Source: Diphasiastrum complanatum (Eukaryota > Streptophyta > Lycopodiopsida > Lycopodiales > Lycopodiaceae). From it: a DNA stretch of 64,000 nt. Below are positions 1-13,600 of the stretch, piece after piece. The DNA lies in assembly GCA_029204225.1 (NCBI GenBank), contig CM055099.1:40561131-40625130 (forward strand), in the 5' to 3' direction. Every line of letters begins with the position of its first letter. Position 1 is the stretch's first letter. Below the pieces are notes generated by a model. That model searched no databases and had not been told where the DNA came from. It saw only the letters and a program-made list of their open reading frames with translations. The translations under genes were made by a program, and so were the position numbers.

Positions 1-443
1 TAATTAAGTAGCTAATAACTTGGAATTTTAATAACAAGCCTCCTTGAGTGTGGCTTATTCTTAGTTCTTTGCCATATAGAGGTAGATTGGGGCAACACAT
101 CTCTCAATTAGCACTAATTGAAAGTTGCTAACCTGTAAGTGGGGAAGGCCCCTAAGCCTAGTTCATTTCCAATTACTTTTAGTTGTTACAGTCTTCTATT
201 GTAAATAACAACTCTTTAACTTTTAGTACATTCTACAGTGACAAGGGCCACGTTGACGACACTCGAGTCAGTGAGTCGTGACAATTGTCCCATAATGGAG
301 ACTAGTGGTACACCCTAAAAATTAGTGCTTAACTATATGTCCTTTAAAAAAAAAAAGTTGTTAGTTTCTTTCTAGTTTTTTGTATTTTGTTGTTGATAGC
401 TTGTTGGAATTGTAGCATAAACTGTGCAAATTGATCTCAATCA
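1..443 (+). repeat. Probable 5' LTR (partial) of a decayed Copia element
   Basis: The segment ends in CA and is followed at once by a tRNA-iMet-type primer-binding site (TGGTATCAGA), which is how a 5' LTR ends. The left end is outside the window or unrecognisable. No matching 3' LTR was seen after the Copia remnants near 2.9 kb, so the LTR call rests on the primer site and the Copia fragments downstream. Confidence 0.5.
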
Positions 444-456
444 TGGTATCAGAACC
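444..456 (+). other. Primer-binding site of Copia remnant
   Basis: TGGTATCAGAACC resembles the initiator-Met tRNA 3'-end complement (TGGTATCAGAGC) used by most plant Copia elements. It lies directly after a CA dinucleotide that would be the LTR end. Confidence 0.55.
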
Positions 457-1626
457 TAAATGTAGTACAAGTTACGAGCTACTTTAGCCGAATTTTGGGA
501 GAATTTGAATAATCGAAATGGTTAATGGAAAAGCTATGAATTTTTTTGATTTTATGAGTCGTTTGAAAGCTGTGATGCATATACCCGGACACATAAAAAT
601 GCAAAAGAAAGCTCTCAGGCAAAACAAAGTATCTACTGCAAAGCCAATTTTGTTCAAGAGTTGAGCAAAAGGAGCTCAAAGGGCTGAAAATTGAAGAAAA
701 AGTCAATTTTTTTGATGCTTTAATGGTTTTGCTTGAAGCTTAATCCATTCTTCGTGAATTGTTGATTGGATTGTTGTTAAAAGTAGATGGAAAAGGTCAC
801 TGGACCGCCAACATGCTTGTGGTAATCTACCTGTCAGAGAGCATGTTGGAATTAGTCTCAAAATAAGCCACAATTTCTCATCTTTATGAGCTAGAGTTTG
901 GAGACGGAAAAGGATTTGTTTTTATGTAAAGACATTCTTGGATATGTAAAGCATGGATAGTGGGCGCTCTACTAGCGGGGAGATGTTTGCAAATGATCGT
1001 GGGTAGTCGTAGATTAATAACGGGAGTAGAATGAATTGAAGCTTAAGGTTTCTCAAATCCTTGGAGCTTCATACACTTCCTGCAACTAGAAGGTTTAGGT
1101 GCCCAAGTTGTTTGATTCCTTTTTTGAAGGTTCAATGGCCATGATGTAAGGAATGTACACTCTTGAATTAGCTTCGCCATTGGATTGAAGTAAAATACCT
1201 TGAAAGGTCTTGAAGTAGAGACTGCACTTCAAGTTCAAGTTCAAGTTAGTCTAAAAAGGACCCTAAAGTTCAAGTTCGTTTCAAAGGGTGAAGTTTTTCC
1301 ACAGTGAAGAAATTGTTCAAAATATTCAAAAGGCCTAGGTTCCTTGTTTTAAGACTGTTTTGGGTCAAATGAAAGACTACCTTTAAACGAAGGGCACCTG
1401 CAAGTATGGTACACAAAGTGACCGCAGAGAACATGTTCAGTGAATCTCCAAAGCGATTTGCCCCTTTCAAAGAGGCCATAGTTAGGAAAATGTGGCGTGG
1501 AACATTTGGCGTTTTTTAGAGTACCAATTGGCAAAAGCTATTGGGGAGCTTGGTAATAATTTTTGACAAATCATTATAATCAAGTTTAGGCATCACCATT
1601 GTACTCATAAGTGCTTGGAGAATGTA
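457..1626. other. Decayed sequence between primer site and Copia gag
   Basis: About 1.2 kb with many stops in all frames and no domain I recognise. It is probably the decayed leader of the Copia element, possibly with unrelated insertions. Confidence 0.3.
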
Positions 1627-2890
1627 GCAAACTGGACAGGGTGTCCAATTATAGCATTTGGACATTCAAAATGAAGAGCATTCTAATGGAGGAGCTGTGA
1701 AATATCGTCACTGGGGGTGGAACAACGCCCAAACACAATTCTAGCCGATATTCGCTTATTTGACAAGAGGGCTCAAAAGGCTCTATCTTTGATCAATGTG
1801 GCTATGAAGGATCGTGTCATTGCCCACATTAGCGATGTTGTGAATGCAACAGGTGCTTGGGAGGCACTCAAAGCACAATTTCAAATGGCAAATCCTTCAA
1901 GAATGATGTTTTTGAGGACCACAATTTGGAACATGCAACAAATTTTGGTTCAAGAAGCTAGAGCTAACCAATGATGGAGATAGAGTTCTGCAGGAGAATG
2001 GTGATGAGTGCTAAATCCATGAAATTGGCATGGTACCTATTCAATTTTCTGATCGGCAAATGAAGGTAATTGAAAATGTCTTGTATGTTTTTGGCCTACA
2101 GAAAAGTATTGTATCTCTTGGTACAATGACAGATTATGAGTTGAAAGTAGAATTCAACATTAAAAATGCCAAATCGAGTATGTGAAACAGGGTTTCAGGG
2201 TGATTATTGATGGCTTTCGTGATAAGACTTTTGATTTGTACAAGTTGAATTCTATGTTTACAAAGTGTAATGCATTGGCAACAATGTCAATATCTCAAAG
2301 TGATTTGTGGCATAGATGTCTAGGGCATCTGAACTTCAAAATTGCCTTGGAGTAGGGATTCGGCAAAACAGAAAAGGTATTGCACTCACTCAAAGTAAGT
2401 ACATAATTAAGATGCTTGATTGCTTTAAAATAAGTGATATAAAATCGATCTCTACCCCTATTAAAGTTGGTAAGAAGCTGTCAAGTGAGGATTAAAAGTG
2501 AGCTTGTGGATGCAACATTATTTCGTCAATTAGTTGGGTGTTTGATTTACCTCACCTCTACACTTCTTAGCTATCTTGTCAGTCTAGTGAGTCAATTTAT
2601 GGCAACACCTAGAGAGACACATTGGAAAGTTGTGAAAAGAATTCTTCGCTATGTTAGGGGCACGACTACTTATGGTTTGATGTATGAAAAGCAATATGAT
2701 TTGCTTAAGTTGTGAAAAGAATTCTTCGCTATGTTAGGGGCACGACTACTTATGGTTTGATATATGAAAAGCAATATGATTTGCCAAAGTTGCAGGATGA
2801 TTGGCAGGCAATATTGATGACCTGAGATCCATTGAAACTCTCAAGAGTTTTAGTTTTATGCTCTTTATAGTTTAGAAAACAAAACGTTGT
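1627..2890 (+). pseudogene. Copia gag-pol remnant with large internal deletion
   Basis: At 1717-1974 an 85-codon frame has the pattern of the Copia gag (UBN2-type) domain, including the TGAWEALKAQF box. It is preceded by the gag start motif (YSIWTFKMK-like), frameshifted. From about 2040 to 2340 come traces of the protease/GAG-pre-integrase segment, ending in a LWHRCLGHLN-like box. The text then jumps at about 2344 to the end of RT (SKYIIKMLDCF, then SLVSQFMATP) and a decayed RNase H near 2800-2890. Integrase and the RT catalytic core are missing. Stops and frameshifts throughout show it is dead. Confidence 0.75.
2632..2791 (+). repeat. 80-bp tandem duplication inside Copia RT end
   Basis: The segment beginning GTGAAAAGAATTCTTCGCTA occurs at 2632 and again at 2712, nearly identical over the 80-bp unit (for example TGATGTATG versus TGATATATG). 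The second copy is out of frame with the first. Confidence 0.9.
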
Positions 2891-2899
2891 TTTTGAATG

Positions 2900-5800
2900 A
2901 TTTTCTTAGTGATCACTCCGTAGAGTTAGATCATGATCTTAAGCTCTATTATGCTCATTTTCATAGTACTTAAAACTAGCCAATTCAGTTTAAATTATGT
3001 ATCTCTATTTTTTTTAAAATTAAAAATTTAGCATTTAAGTTGAGTGTAATACTTTTTTATAATTGTCCATTTTGCTCTGTAATTTAGTCTATAACTATCT
3101 GATTCATTTATTTTCTCAGCTATCGGTAATTGCCGAGGAAAAATCAAGGTAGATCAGTGCCATTCCACCATTGGGCATTAATCACAATATGTGAATCCTC
3201 CTTTCATCACAATTTCCACCAAAAATACCATTGCATGTTGCTTTTGCATATTAAGCTTGGCATTTAAATAAGTAGCCAAATCAAGACCATACTTTTAAAT
3301 GACAATATCAAGAGGGCTTACCAAACATTATCAAAAAATGAAAAATATGTACTTACACTTGCATTGCATGTAATTAGTTTTAAGTTCACAACTTTTCTTA
3401 CTTTTTTTTGTTTGCCCTCCCTTATGCACTCTTATGTTTTTTGTTTTTTTATTTCTTTCAACCTCGATTGTATGTCCATCCAAGACATTGTCTTTCATAC
3501 GTACAATCCACTTGCATTGTTTTTTTTACAAAGATGTTGTCAAAGCTAGACATTCGCCACCCTTGTACACTTGAGGAGCTCACTTACGAACCTTCCCAAA
3601 CACTTGATCTGGCCACTCTACAATTGACCTTCCTCTATTTCATTCTTCAAACCAGCCTTGTTTATGTGCCCATCCGTTGATACAAACACTAAACTCTCAT
3701 TTCGTATCTTTGAATTGTAGATCCATTCTCCAAAAGACACCTTAGCTAAGCTTCAGCCACAATCGAAATGGCAGGAGCAAGTGTTCTTCATTGACCCTCG
3801 TGCATTGGAGGTTTATTTCTCGACATCTCGACACATTTAAGTTGACCCAACATATCACCTAGTGAAGAAATGTGCAACATGGCCTAAAGGTTCTATGGTC
3901 CAAGACTACAAGTTTCTTAGAATCCCATCGAAAAAGAAGTGAACGACGTTTGTAGACTTTTAGCAATCTTCACAATTTCATGAAAATATATAAAAAGAGT
4001 CTTGATAGAGTAGAAGCAAAAGCGGTAGATTATTGCCGCATCCTCTTGTTGATTTTCAAAGTACCTGATATGTGGGATGGTTGTTTGGATGAATTTTGTT
4101 TCAACTTGAATAAAGAGTTCAAGATCAACTTGGAACAGCTTCTCATTTATTGTGCCTGTGATTTTTCTCCAACTTGCTAACTTAACTTTTTATTCAAACT
4201 TGACTCTTGGGCCCTTACTATTTTAATTTGGTCTTAATGGCCAAGTCGCTTTATTTCTAAACTGCAACTTGTATAACTTAATATGTATTGTAAAAAGAAA
4301 GTGTAAGTAGTGGGCCCTTAATATTCTCATTGAGTTTGGCTCCTCAAAAATCATGAGTCTTCAAATATTGTTTTATTTTTATTTTGATATTTCTATTAAG
4401 TTTTTTTTGTGATTGTTTATTTTCAAAATACATTTTTATTTTTTTATGTTTTTGAAAATGATTTGGAGAATAACTCTGATTTTAGGCTAAAAATTTTAAT
4501 ATTTTAAAGATTACTCTTTCCTAGGCCAAAGTCTCAAAACAAATATTATTTTGTTAGAAGTTCATAATATTTATTGGGGTACATAACCATACCACCAACA
4601 ATCAAACATGTTCTGCAGTTGTTTTGTTTGCTATTGTTTGGGAGCCATGTTTGGAAACACTGGGATTTTGAAACAGTTCTGACTTTATGATATATATCAT
4701 ACAAGTTCCCCCAAAAAAAAAATGATATCACGGACAAAAAAGACATCCAAATTTCCATACTTATAGTGTATTTAACTTGTTCTTGTAAGATAACACAATG
4801 CACTACATGTACAGCAAGTATACGCAATACCTATTAGTTCAAAACTTCTTTAAGCTAACAATGCTGAGACTGTTGTAAAGTGTTGATGAAAACCAAGTCG
4901 TTCAATAAGCAATGCTCGCTGTAGTTGACAATGCTCAGACTGTTGCCAGCGTTGATGATATAAGCAGAAAAAATTCTGCATGTTGTTTATCAGAGATACA
5001 TTCAACTGGTCAGACATTGAGTTATGATAGTGATCTACTATCAAATCAGATATATTATGGTTTCACGAGCTGACATTTTAGAGGCAATATTGATGCTTTC
5101 AACAATTAAAAAAGTCATTCTAAACGCTCAAACTTAATTAGGAGTGACTCCTCAACTTTTAGCAAATCATCACAATAGCTTACCACCAGTGTGACAAACC
5201 TAAAAATGAGAGACTGTCCTGAAATACAAACAATTTGGGCCTTATACACAATCATAATATGGCCCTATTGTGGCCATCTCTTAATGGTCCTCTTATGAAC
5301 ATTGTTTCTCTAAGTCAACAAAGGCATATCTACTTCAAGCCAGGAAGTGGATATGCCCACACTAAATTGAAGAGGTAAGTTGTTTCAAAAGCATCTTGCT
5401 TCTATCTATTGAGCCCATTATCTCTCTCTTTGTCCTCTTACAGTACTTTCTTGTCCTTCATTTGATTCCATTTTTCCTGTTGTTTCCAAAGGGAATGGGA
5501 TACTTCCAATCCCTCTTCCTACATTAACTCAATTTCATCATTACTACCTTCTTGGACTGGGGCTCTCTATAAAGCTTACGCAAAGACTTAATAAATTTCT
5601 TTCCCCATTGAGTTTTTCTTCAAGACTCATTGGAATACATACGTGAGTGCTGGTATATATTATTCTATGATTGATAACACAATTCAGTGCACATAATAGG
5701 AAATGAATGAGCAATAAAGTTTCTGACTTTATCATATTTTCAAACTTGACCAGCTCACTTGATTACACATATAAAGGATGTCTCAAAATTAAAAGTTAGC

Positions 5801-7628
5801 CTGCTTTCTACGATTTGTTCAAATAGAGAAAGAAGTAACTATTCATTTGAGTCCATGGAGTCCAATTATTTGCGATGCTCCCAGAAATCTGTAACTCCTG
5901 CCATGTTGGGCCCAACACATATACATTGTTGGTGTACATAATCAAATCTCGTACTACCATAAGCATAAGTTATTGGGAGTCAGAAGGTTGAGCAAGAAGC
6001 TGACCACTTCATCAGCAGAGTTGGGAGCATACAAGTAAAGAATGCTAAATTACCCTGACATGTGTCTGCCTCCTATCAACAAAATAGCATAAATCTGCTC
6101 CCTGGATCTACTGCTTTATCGATATTACACAAATCCTTCAAGACCAAAGTGATCACTCCTCATCCTCACACAAGAAGGTACACAACAACTTACATAATGA
6201 GAGTCTAAACCTTAGTTTCTTGATTCATGATGCAAGTTTGCCTGTTGCTCTTTGAAATCAGTAGATTATTTACCTTGGTGCTTAATTCAAAGCACTTCCT
6301 TGATATCCATTATAGTATGAAGTTCTGAACTCTAGTTGAAGAGACTAAATGCTAAGTGGTTATAAAATCGGAAACGGAAAACAACTAATCTTGCCACAAT
6401 CTAACTTCTTAATACTTTATATGTTCTACATGCTTTTGATAAAAAACTCAAATTGAAAAGAAAACAGAATGGGCCAGCTTTATCCCGTACCCTTCGCCAC
6501 ACTTGCGGCTAATGAATAAAACCATTCAAGTATGTACTGACTAATATTTAAACAGCTGTTAATCCAAAGTCACGGAACCTATCAACATAAGATCTAGACA
6601 GAATATTGAATCCATATCATTGGTTCCACCAAAGAAAGCTGGGATGGATGACCAAAACTTCAAAGGGTTACACATGGGAACCTGTGGTAGTAATTTAACT
6701 TATCTGGCCACGTAGTTAAAAGGATAGTTGGGAGGTGTAGTCAGTTGAATGTGCTAAATAGTTGACAAAAATAGCTAACGGACAGCAAGAATAAGCTAAG
6801 AATCAGAAAATAAGAAATATAAATATAGGCAAGAAACTTACATCATAAAGAAAATGATCTAACATGGATGGGTATCAAATGATTGAAAATAGGTATATCT
6901 AAGCAAGTAAAACCAAAAATTTCATATATCAGAATATGAACTAATTGAGTACAGCGATTTTCAGAAAATAAAGCTACAAATTTAGCATGAAATTTGAAGT
7001 TGGCATTCCCATTTCGCAGATTTTTCAGATACTAAAAACCCTGCTCAACCATTAATCACTGGAAGGGCTCATAATTTCCAAGAGTCCGAAGCAATCTCAA
7101 CAACATTTCCTCTCGAGGCTCCTAACCAGGTTTGCACAGTTAATATTTATTTAGTCATGCACATTATCCAACAAAATAATGTGGTCATCAGCCTCAAGAG
7201 CTCTTGTATAACCACCGACAAGAATAGAATCGACTTTCTTGCAAGAATATTTCGCCTAGAAAAAGCTAAGCATCTGAATCAATTCTCAACTTTACATACG
7301 ACTGAGAACACTAACAACTTCCTATATCCTAAAAAAATGTGGCCAGGAGCAGATTTGGCGTATGTGCAACACCAACTACCTCCATATGAATGTCACAGCC
7401 ATGTCATTAACAAACTTAACGATGTAAAATTTCACTTTGGTGGATCGGAAGCCTCTTTAACAAATGGACCCCTGGAAGGTGCCAAACACTTGTCTTAGGC
7501 AAGCTCTATCTACCTAACTCCAGAACTCCAGCTTGTGAAAAAGTATTATAAAAATTGGCCTCTGCAATTTGGATGTACTAAATGCAGATTGGCCTGTGAT
7601 ACCATACGAAATGTCATCTTCCAAATAC
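2900..7628. other. Intergenic, no recognisable gene
   Basis: About 4.7 kb of AT-rich DNA. Short open frames at 3408-3680 (+) and 3980-4180 (+), with broken frames between them, look like an old unidentified coding remnant. I could assign no family. The part nearest 7,629 probably includes the 3' UTR of the TM9 gene on the minus strand. Confidence 0.4.
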
Positions 7629-10600
7629 TCAGTCGCACTTGATATTTCTATAGATTCTTCGCACAAACATTGATGAACCTAGATACCCAACAGCACCTGC
7701 ACAAAGACAGCAACAATGAACAACAAAAGACAGCACATCCAGATGAACTTGACAAACTCTGCACATCGTAAAAGCTTGAGAATTTATTTTAAAAAGCGAC
7801 TCTAAAGACAATGTTTGTTCAACTACATGCTGGATGATAGATACGTACCACAAAGGATCCCAAGACCAATGCAGAGCATAAGAGTGTAGCCAAAGTAGAA
7901 ACTGGTCTGAAAGAATCCAGTCATCTTTGTCTTCATAAAGTAATAGTATATTGAATACAGATAAACATAACCTGCTGTGGATGCAGCTGAAACGAAAGAA
8001 GTCCATTGCCAATGATAATTTTCAGCGTTTAGCAAGAAATAGGTCCCAACGATAGTAACACAAACGGTCACAATCACCAATATCAAAAATACCAGCAGCA
8101 TAAAACCGTACACATAATAAACCTGCAACAACGTGAAGAAGCATCAACACCATTAGCATATACCGATACAGAGTAGTTAGCAATCTAATGACAAATAAAG
8201 CTCAGTTGTGGTCACCAATGGTATAGACAACATAACGAATCTGTCAATCTAATTGCATTTTTGCAATCATACCCTGTTTCAAAGAAACCAATCTCCTGCA
8301 TTGTATACAATTCACATGGATGCAAAAATGAACAAATCTGAGCACTGACCAGAATTTCCACAATAAACAATAATGGCTCCTTGAAGAAAGTGGTACCTTG
8401 TAGTTCCAGAAAGATGTGAAGACGAAGTACATCTCGATAAAAATGCTCCCAAATGGTAGTAATCCCCCCATAAGGGAGACCACTAAAGGAGTGAGATACC
8501 ATTTCTTCTCCGGAATCGGCCTGGGAATAGTTTTCACTCTGCAGGGATTGTCAGGAGCCCCACTCCAATTTCGACCAACCACCGTACCCAAAAGTGCCAA
8601 GGGAAATGAGATGAATGCCCATATGACAAACACAACTACCTGGAAATTTGAAAATTGTAAGTGCAAGACTTCCATTTTTTTTATATATATTTTCTGCTAG
8701 GTACATTTGTGATCTGTCTCATCTATGCCAATGATGGAAAACAAAGTAAAAGCATTAGGCAAGAACAGTATTTTCCCTGAATATTTGTAATTAATTAGAA
8801 CTGATGCAACACAAGCAGCTTTAACAACTCTCACCACTAGCCATGTCAGACATAAATCAATTTCAGAATGAGAAATATTTTATCTATCCAATTCATCTAT
8901 TGATTAGCAAATAACATCATCATGCTTATGTAAGGGAGGAAGAATTCGCTGAATCACAATGTCATAGGCAGCACAGAGCCATTCACTGAATATGGTACCA
9001 GATTTGAGGACAACGTGGAGAGATGGGGCAGACAAAAATGCAGAGCCTATCTGTGCACAACCCTATAATGGCATCGCAGCTTGTCTATGGTAATCAAGCA
9101 AGGAAGTTGTCATCTTTCTCATGGTAAAAGCCAGGAATCAAGCCTCATCATACCCCTGGCCCCACGACAGGTAAAAGAACAAGGTCTATGAAATGCATTG
9201 TTGTGCGTAATTACTAAAACAAGCATTCATGCAATCCTCAAAACCTTATTCATCATGATCTGGAGACTTTTGCAAGTAAATAAAGAAATTGCAATCAACG
9301 GTGTGACAACTCTACCAAGTTTGAGCTCATGAGTCTAAAACATTTGAAAAGATATCTCTAACTGCCAGCAATATTCACGTCAAGTTATTTCTCAGTAAAA
9401 AAAATGTGTGATGATACTCACTCACCATAGTGCCAAAAGGAATAGCTGCCAGAGAGTGATAATAAATGGCAACAAAGTTCAAGATAAAGCCAATGATGAA
9501 GCACGTGAAAGGGAAAAACGTAGCCGTAAGAAGCATAGACTTTATCCAATGCTTACCTGGTCAGAAAATGAAACAGTTTAGAGTATATAAAACTGTGAGT
9601 GCAATAAGCAAATCTCAAAATGGTCAAAGAACATAGTGGAGATGAACCTAACATGCCCGTCTAAAATGGAAGGAAGCCAACTTCATAGGATGACTTCAAA
9701 GGGGAAAAAAGTACAAGTGGATAGTTCACAGTAAGAATTACCATCCTGTCGTGAGTAAAACCCTCCACTCACATATCCCGCAATGAAGGAAGTCAGCGCA
9801 TAGCAAACAATGAAAGCCGTGACAATAGCTCCACGCCTGAGACATGGCACAGGTTGATGAACCACAAATCAAATATTCAGTGTCATGTGTTAAGCCCCCA
9901 GCCATACAAAAAGACACAGAGCCCAGAGCCTCATTCTAGCAACCCTTCAATCCAATTCAAGGACAAAATTGGGAAATAGTGTTTTCATAAGAAAGGATGA
10001 AGCTAGCTTGCTGTTGCCAATAAAATCAAGTGCATCATCACAAAGAAACAAGGATCCTCTAGCTCAATCGAATAAATGGCAAGCTAAAACTACTAACCAA
10101 AAATGTGAATGCTGTATAAGAGAATCTCATCATATTTTGCTATTTCTTGCAGGAGTTCAAGAAAATTCAGCAACCCCAGTATAACGGACTTCGTACACAG
10201 GCCAAGAAACGAAATAATCTTGGAACTTAATAACATAGAAATACAGGGGTTCTGAAAAAGTATAAATTAGTGCTGGAACAAACAAATGATTTGGCAGAAT
10301 GTCAGTAACAAAGAGTACGCTCGCTCCCCAAAGTTTGGTACATTTTCCCAGGTCATGGATTGTTAGCCTTTCAAGAAACCAGGACAAATTAAATAACCAC
10401 TTCATAATCTTCTCTCTCTATCTTCACCTTGTCCAGCTCAACCGACAGTTATGTGATCCTTCAATTTCAATTGTTCTAGCTTGATTCTCTGATACTACGT
10501 ACTAGGGAAGTATGGTACATAAGTTGGGTTCAATAATTTCCAGGCATAAACTGAGCATTTTTAACAAAGGACGAGCTGCCACAACACCTTCAGAATCCAG

Positions 10601-13600
10601 ATGGGCATTGTATAATGTTGTTTAAAAACATTTGGCAGTTTGAAAGCTGCATTTTTCATTTTCCAAGTAGCTCAAACTTGGAACATACAACAACTTCCAG
10701 GATAGCCCACAAAACCCACATGAACATCATCTTTGCCAAGTCAATCGAATTCTGCTTTTTTCCACATAGGTTGTAGCCAATAGGTCACTACTAGTAGAAT
10801 CAAGTCTATAAACATACATAGCATGCAAAAATGCAACCATTCAATGCAAACACTTCATGTAGCCTCTGATGATATTTCTGTACATACTGACGTTAGGCAT
10901 TTTCCCGACATTATCTTCAGATAGACAAATGGGCTTACTGTCATTGCACGTCCACGAAGTCTAGGTTTGGAGTGGACCAACCCAAGATTGTTCTGCCTCT
11001 TCAGGAGTGCTCCAGCATTTAAAATCAAGACAAAGGCTATACATATGTTCCAATGACCTATGCAAATTAGACAAGACATGATATGCCACCTTAAAGACAA
11101 TTTTTGCACTTAACATTGTTTTCTTACCGCTTGCATCAAGTCCTATAAAAAAATGAGAGAATTCCAAAACACAATGATAAATCTTTCATACACGTTATTT
11201 TTTTATTGCATTGTGCATGTGACCTGAAGCTTTCGGCGACTGCCAAACAAAGATACAACTAATAATAGATTGATATCAAGATGTGTAAGCACCATGTCAA
11301 TATAGTTTAACGGACACATGCATGCACATGCACACGCACACACAGGCACATGTATAATCATACAAACAATCACCTGCGGTGAGCACATTGATATACATCA
11401 TATCCTGAACTGATAATGTCTAAAAATATTCAAAATTTAAGGCATATAAGCTATCATATTGTTGGAATTAAGCTACACAAACATCAGTAAAAAGACAAGC
11501 AACTTTGATTGCATGGAGTCCACCCATAGAATATTGAACCGTCCCATCACATATACACATTAGATTATAGTTATAATAGTTGCTACTGATTATGTACAAT
11601 AAAACTTGGTGGCGTATCCATTCACATAAATTCACAACCTGGACACACCGTATTCAATCAATAATGATTTCTAGGAGCAAATAATACACTGTTATGCTAC
11701 ACATTGTCATACCTACAGAAATATGATTTATCAAGATGGTCTTCACATATGTCTTACATATAGATGTGATCTAAAACTATATTTTGGGCATTGAGACAAA
11801 ATAATCCAATGTGGAAACAAACATTACGTCAAAACGATAAGTAAAAAATGATATACTCACCTATATTTTGTGAGTTAATTCGTTGCCTAATTGTAACTCA
11901 GTCATATTTTACATACAACAAAAAGGTAGCACGCCAAGATATGATAACAAAGTGCATCAAAAGTTGCCACATAAATCAGCCTGCTAATCATTCCATGTCT
12001 ATCCCACACCTTCAAAAATTCAATAGAACCATTCTTGAACACATTACCTATTCATGTAAGTAGAAAAGCTGAAACACCTGCCTGTGACATTGCTTTGATA
12101 TGAATAAGGCAAACAAAAAGACGAAAAAAAATAGGTTTGCCGAATTACCCAATGTATAACATTCCAACAATAGCTAGTAAGATCACAAGAAGAACAAGTG
12201 TTGCTAATTGTGCCCCTGTTCCCACTACAGCCGACAAAAGCACCAAGTTGCGGGGTGGTCGAAAGACATCGCCATGAACAAGCTTCCAACCTGATTCTTC
12301 ATTGACATCCCTCTCCTGTACATCAAAAGCTCAAAGATATATTACAGGTTTTGATTGACAGACAGGTCAAAAGATGCCAAGGGGAATAAGCAAAACAATA
12401 AACAAAAGCTAGAAATAATAAACAAAATCTCCCTACCAAAGATTCCAAATCATCCTCCTCGCGAGCATATTTTGCATAATCGTTTCTAAGGGTCCGCATA
12501 AGGATCATGGAGACAAGCCCAGTGAGAAAGATGACCATCATGAAAGAATTGAAGATTGAAAACCAATGAATCTGCACAGCCAGTTAAAACTTTGTGATGT
12601 ATGTAAACTGTAACAAACCCTAGATATTTACGTACCTAAAGTGTTGAGCTTGAACCCATTTGTACATTATGAAAACCTTGTGCTACTTATTCTTGATAGT
12701 GTCATCACATCTGATTCTTCTAATAAGTACAATCTAAATATGTTAAGAAACGTACCTGGCACAGGCTGCAAAAATACCAGAGGTGCAAAAGTGTCTCTAG
12801 AGCATATTTCTAAAGTTTTTATGTTACATAATCTTATTTAAGTCCCCTGGTTTTCTATACTGCTGAATTAATGATGTTGCTTCCAACTCACTTGATTCAT
12901 GAACAGTAAATTGATAGAACGTTCCACTTGAACCTTGAGCACAATAAAATAAAGTCTTGCCATTTTTTTTCAACACAAATATAGATGGACGCTTGAGTCC
13001 GACATGGAAAAAGAACCTTCAACACCACAGCAAGCACAAGTCAGAAGAGTATTAGCCTAAAAGAACGTAGTGTACCTGATGTTCAAAAAAGGGATAGTCC
13101 AAGTAAGCATCAAATCGCCTAGCAAAGCTTGTATTTGTCTCGACCCACTTGACTGAATAGCTGAATTCAATGGTTTTTCCAGGCAAAATAGGCTGAGGGT
13201 TCTCTTGTGTCAAGTTGACTTGGATTATCTGTAGAGAAAACGGACAATTAGCAAGGTGTTAAAATGGAAACAATTAGTATTTGAAGAAATAAGGAGTATA
13301 ATAATATAACAAATTACCTGTTTGTTGTTGTATTTTATTACAAAATTCTTGTGCGTAGACAGAAGAACCTTGTGTTCATCATTCTTGTAGTATGAATCGC
13401 CAACAAATCCTGAACACAAGTAGACCGTTCAGAACATTTTATCAAGATACAAAACGCCAAGCTTTCACACATATAAGGCTACATATGTTGAAACCCACAA
13501 TCCTGGGATTGTCTCAGACCAATCTATGAAGAAGCACAAGCCTGAACTTCCATGCCTAAAGACTGTAGATGTTGAAACAGATACGTACCCCAAAGAGGCA

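Noticed and set aside
8416-8700. 94-codon plus frame
   Set aside because: Antisense of TM9SF exon 11, which is firmly assigned to the minus strand.
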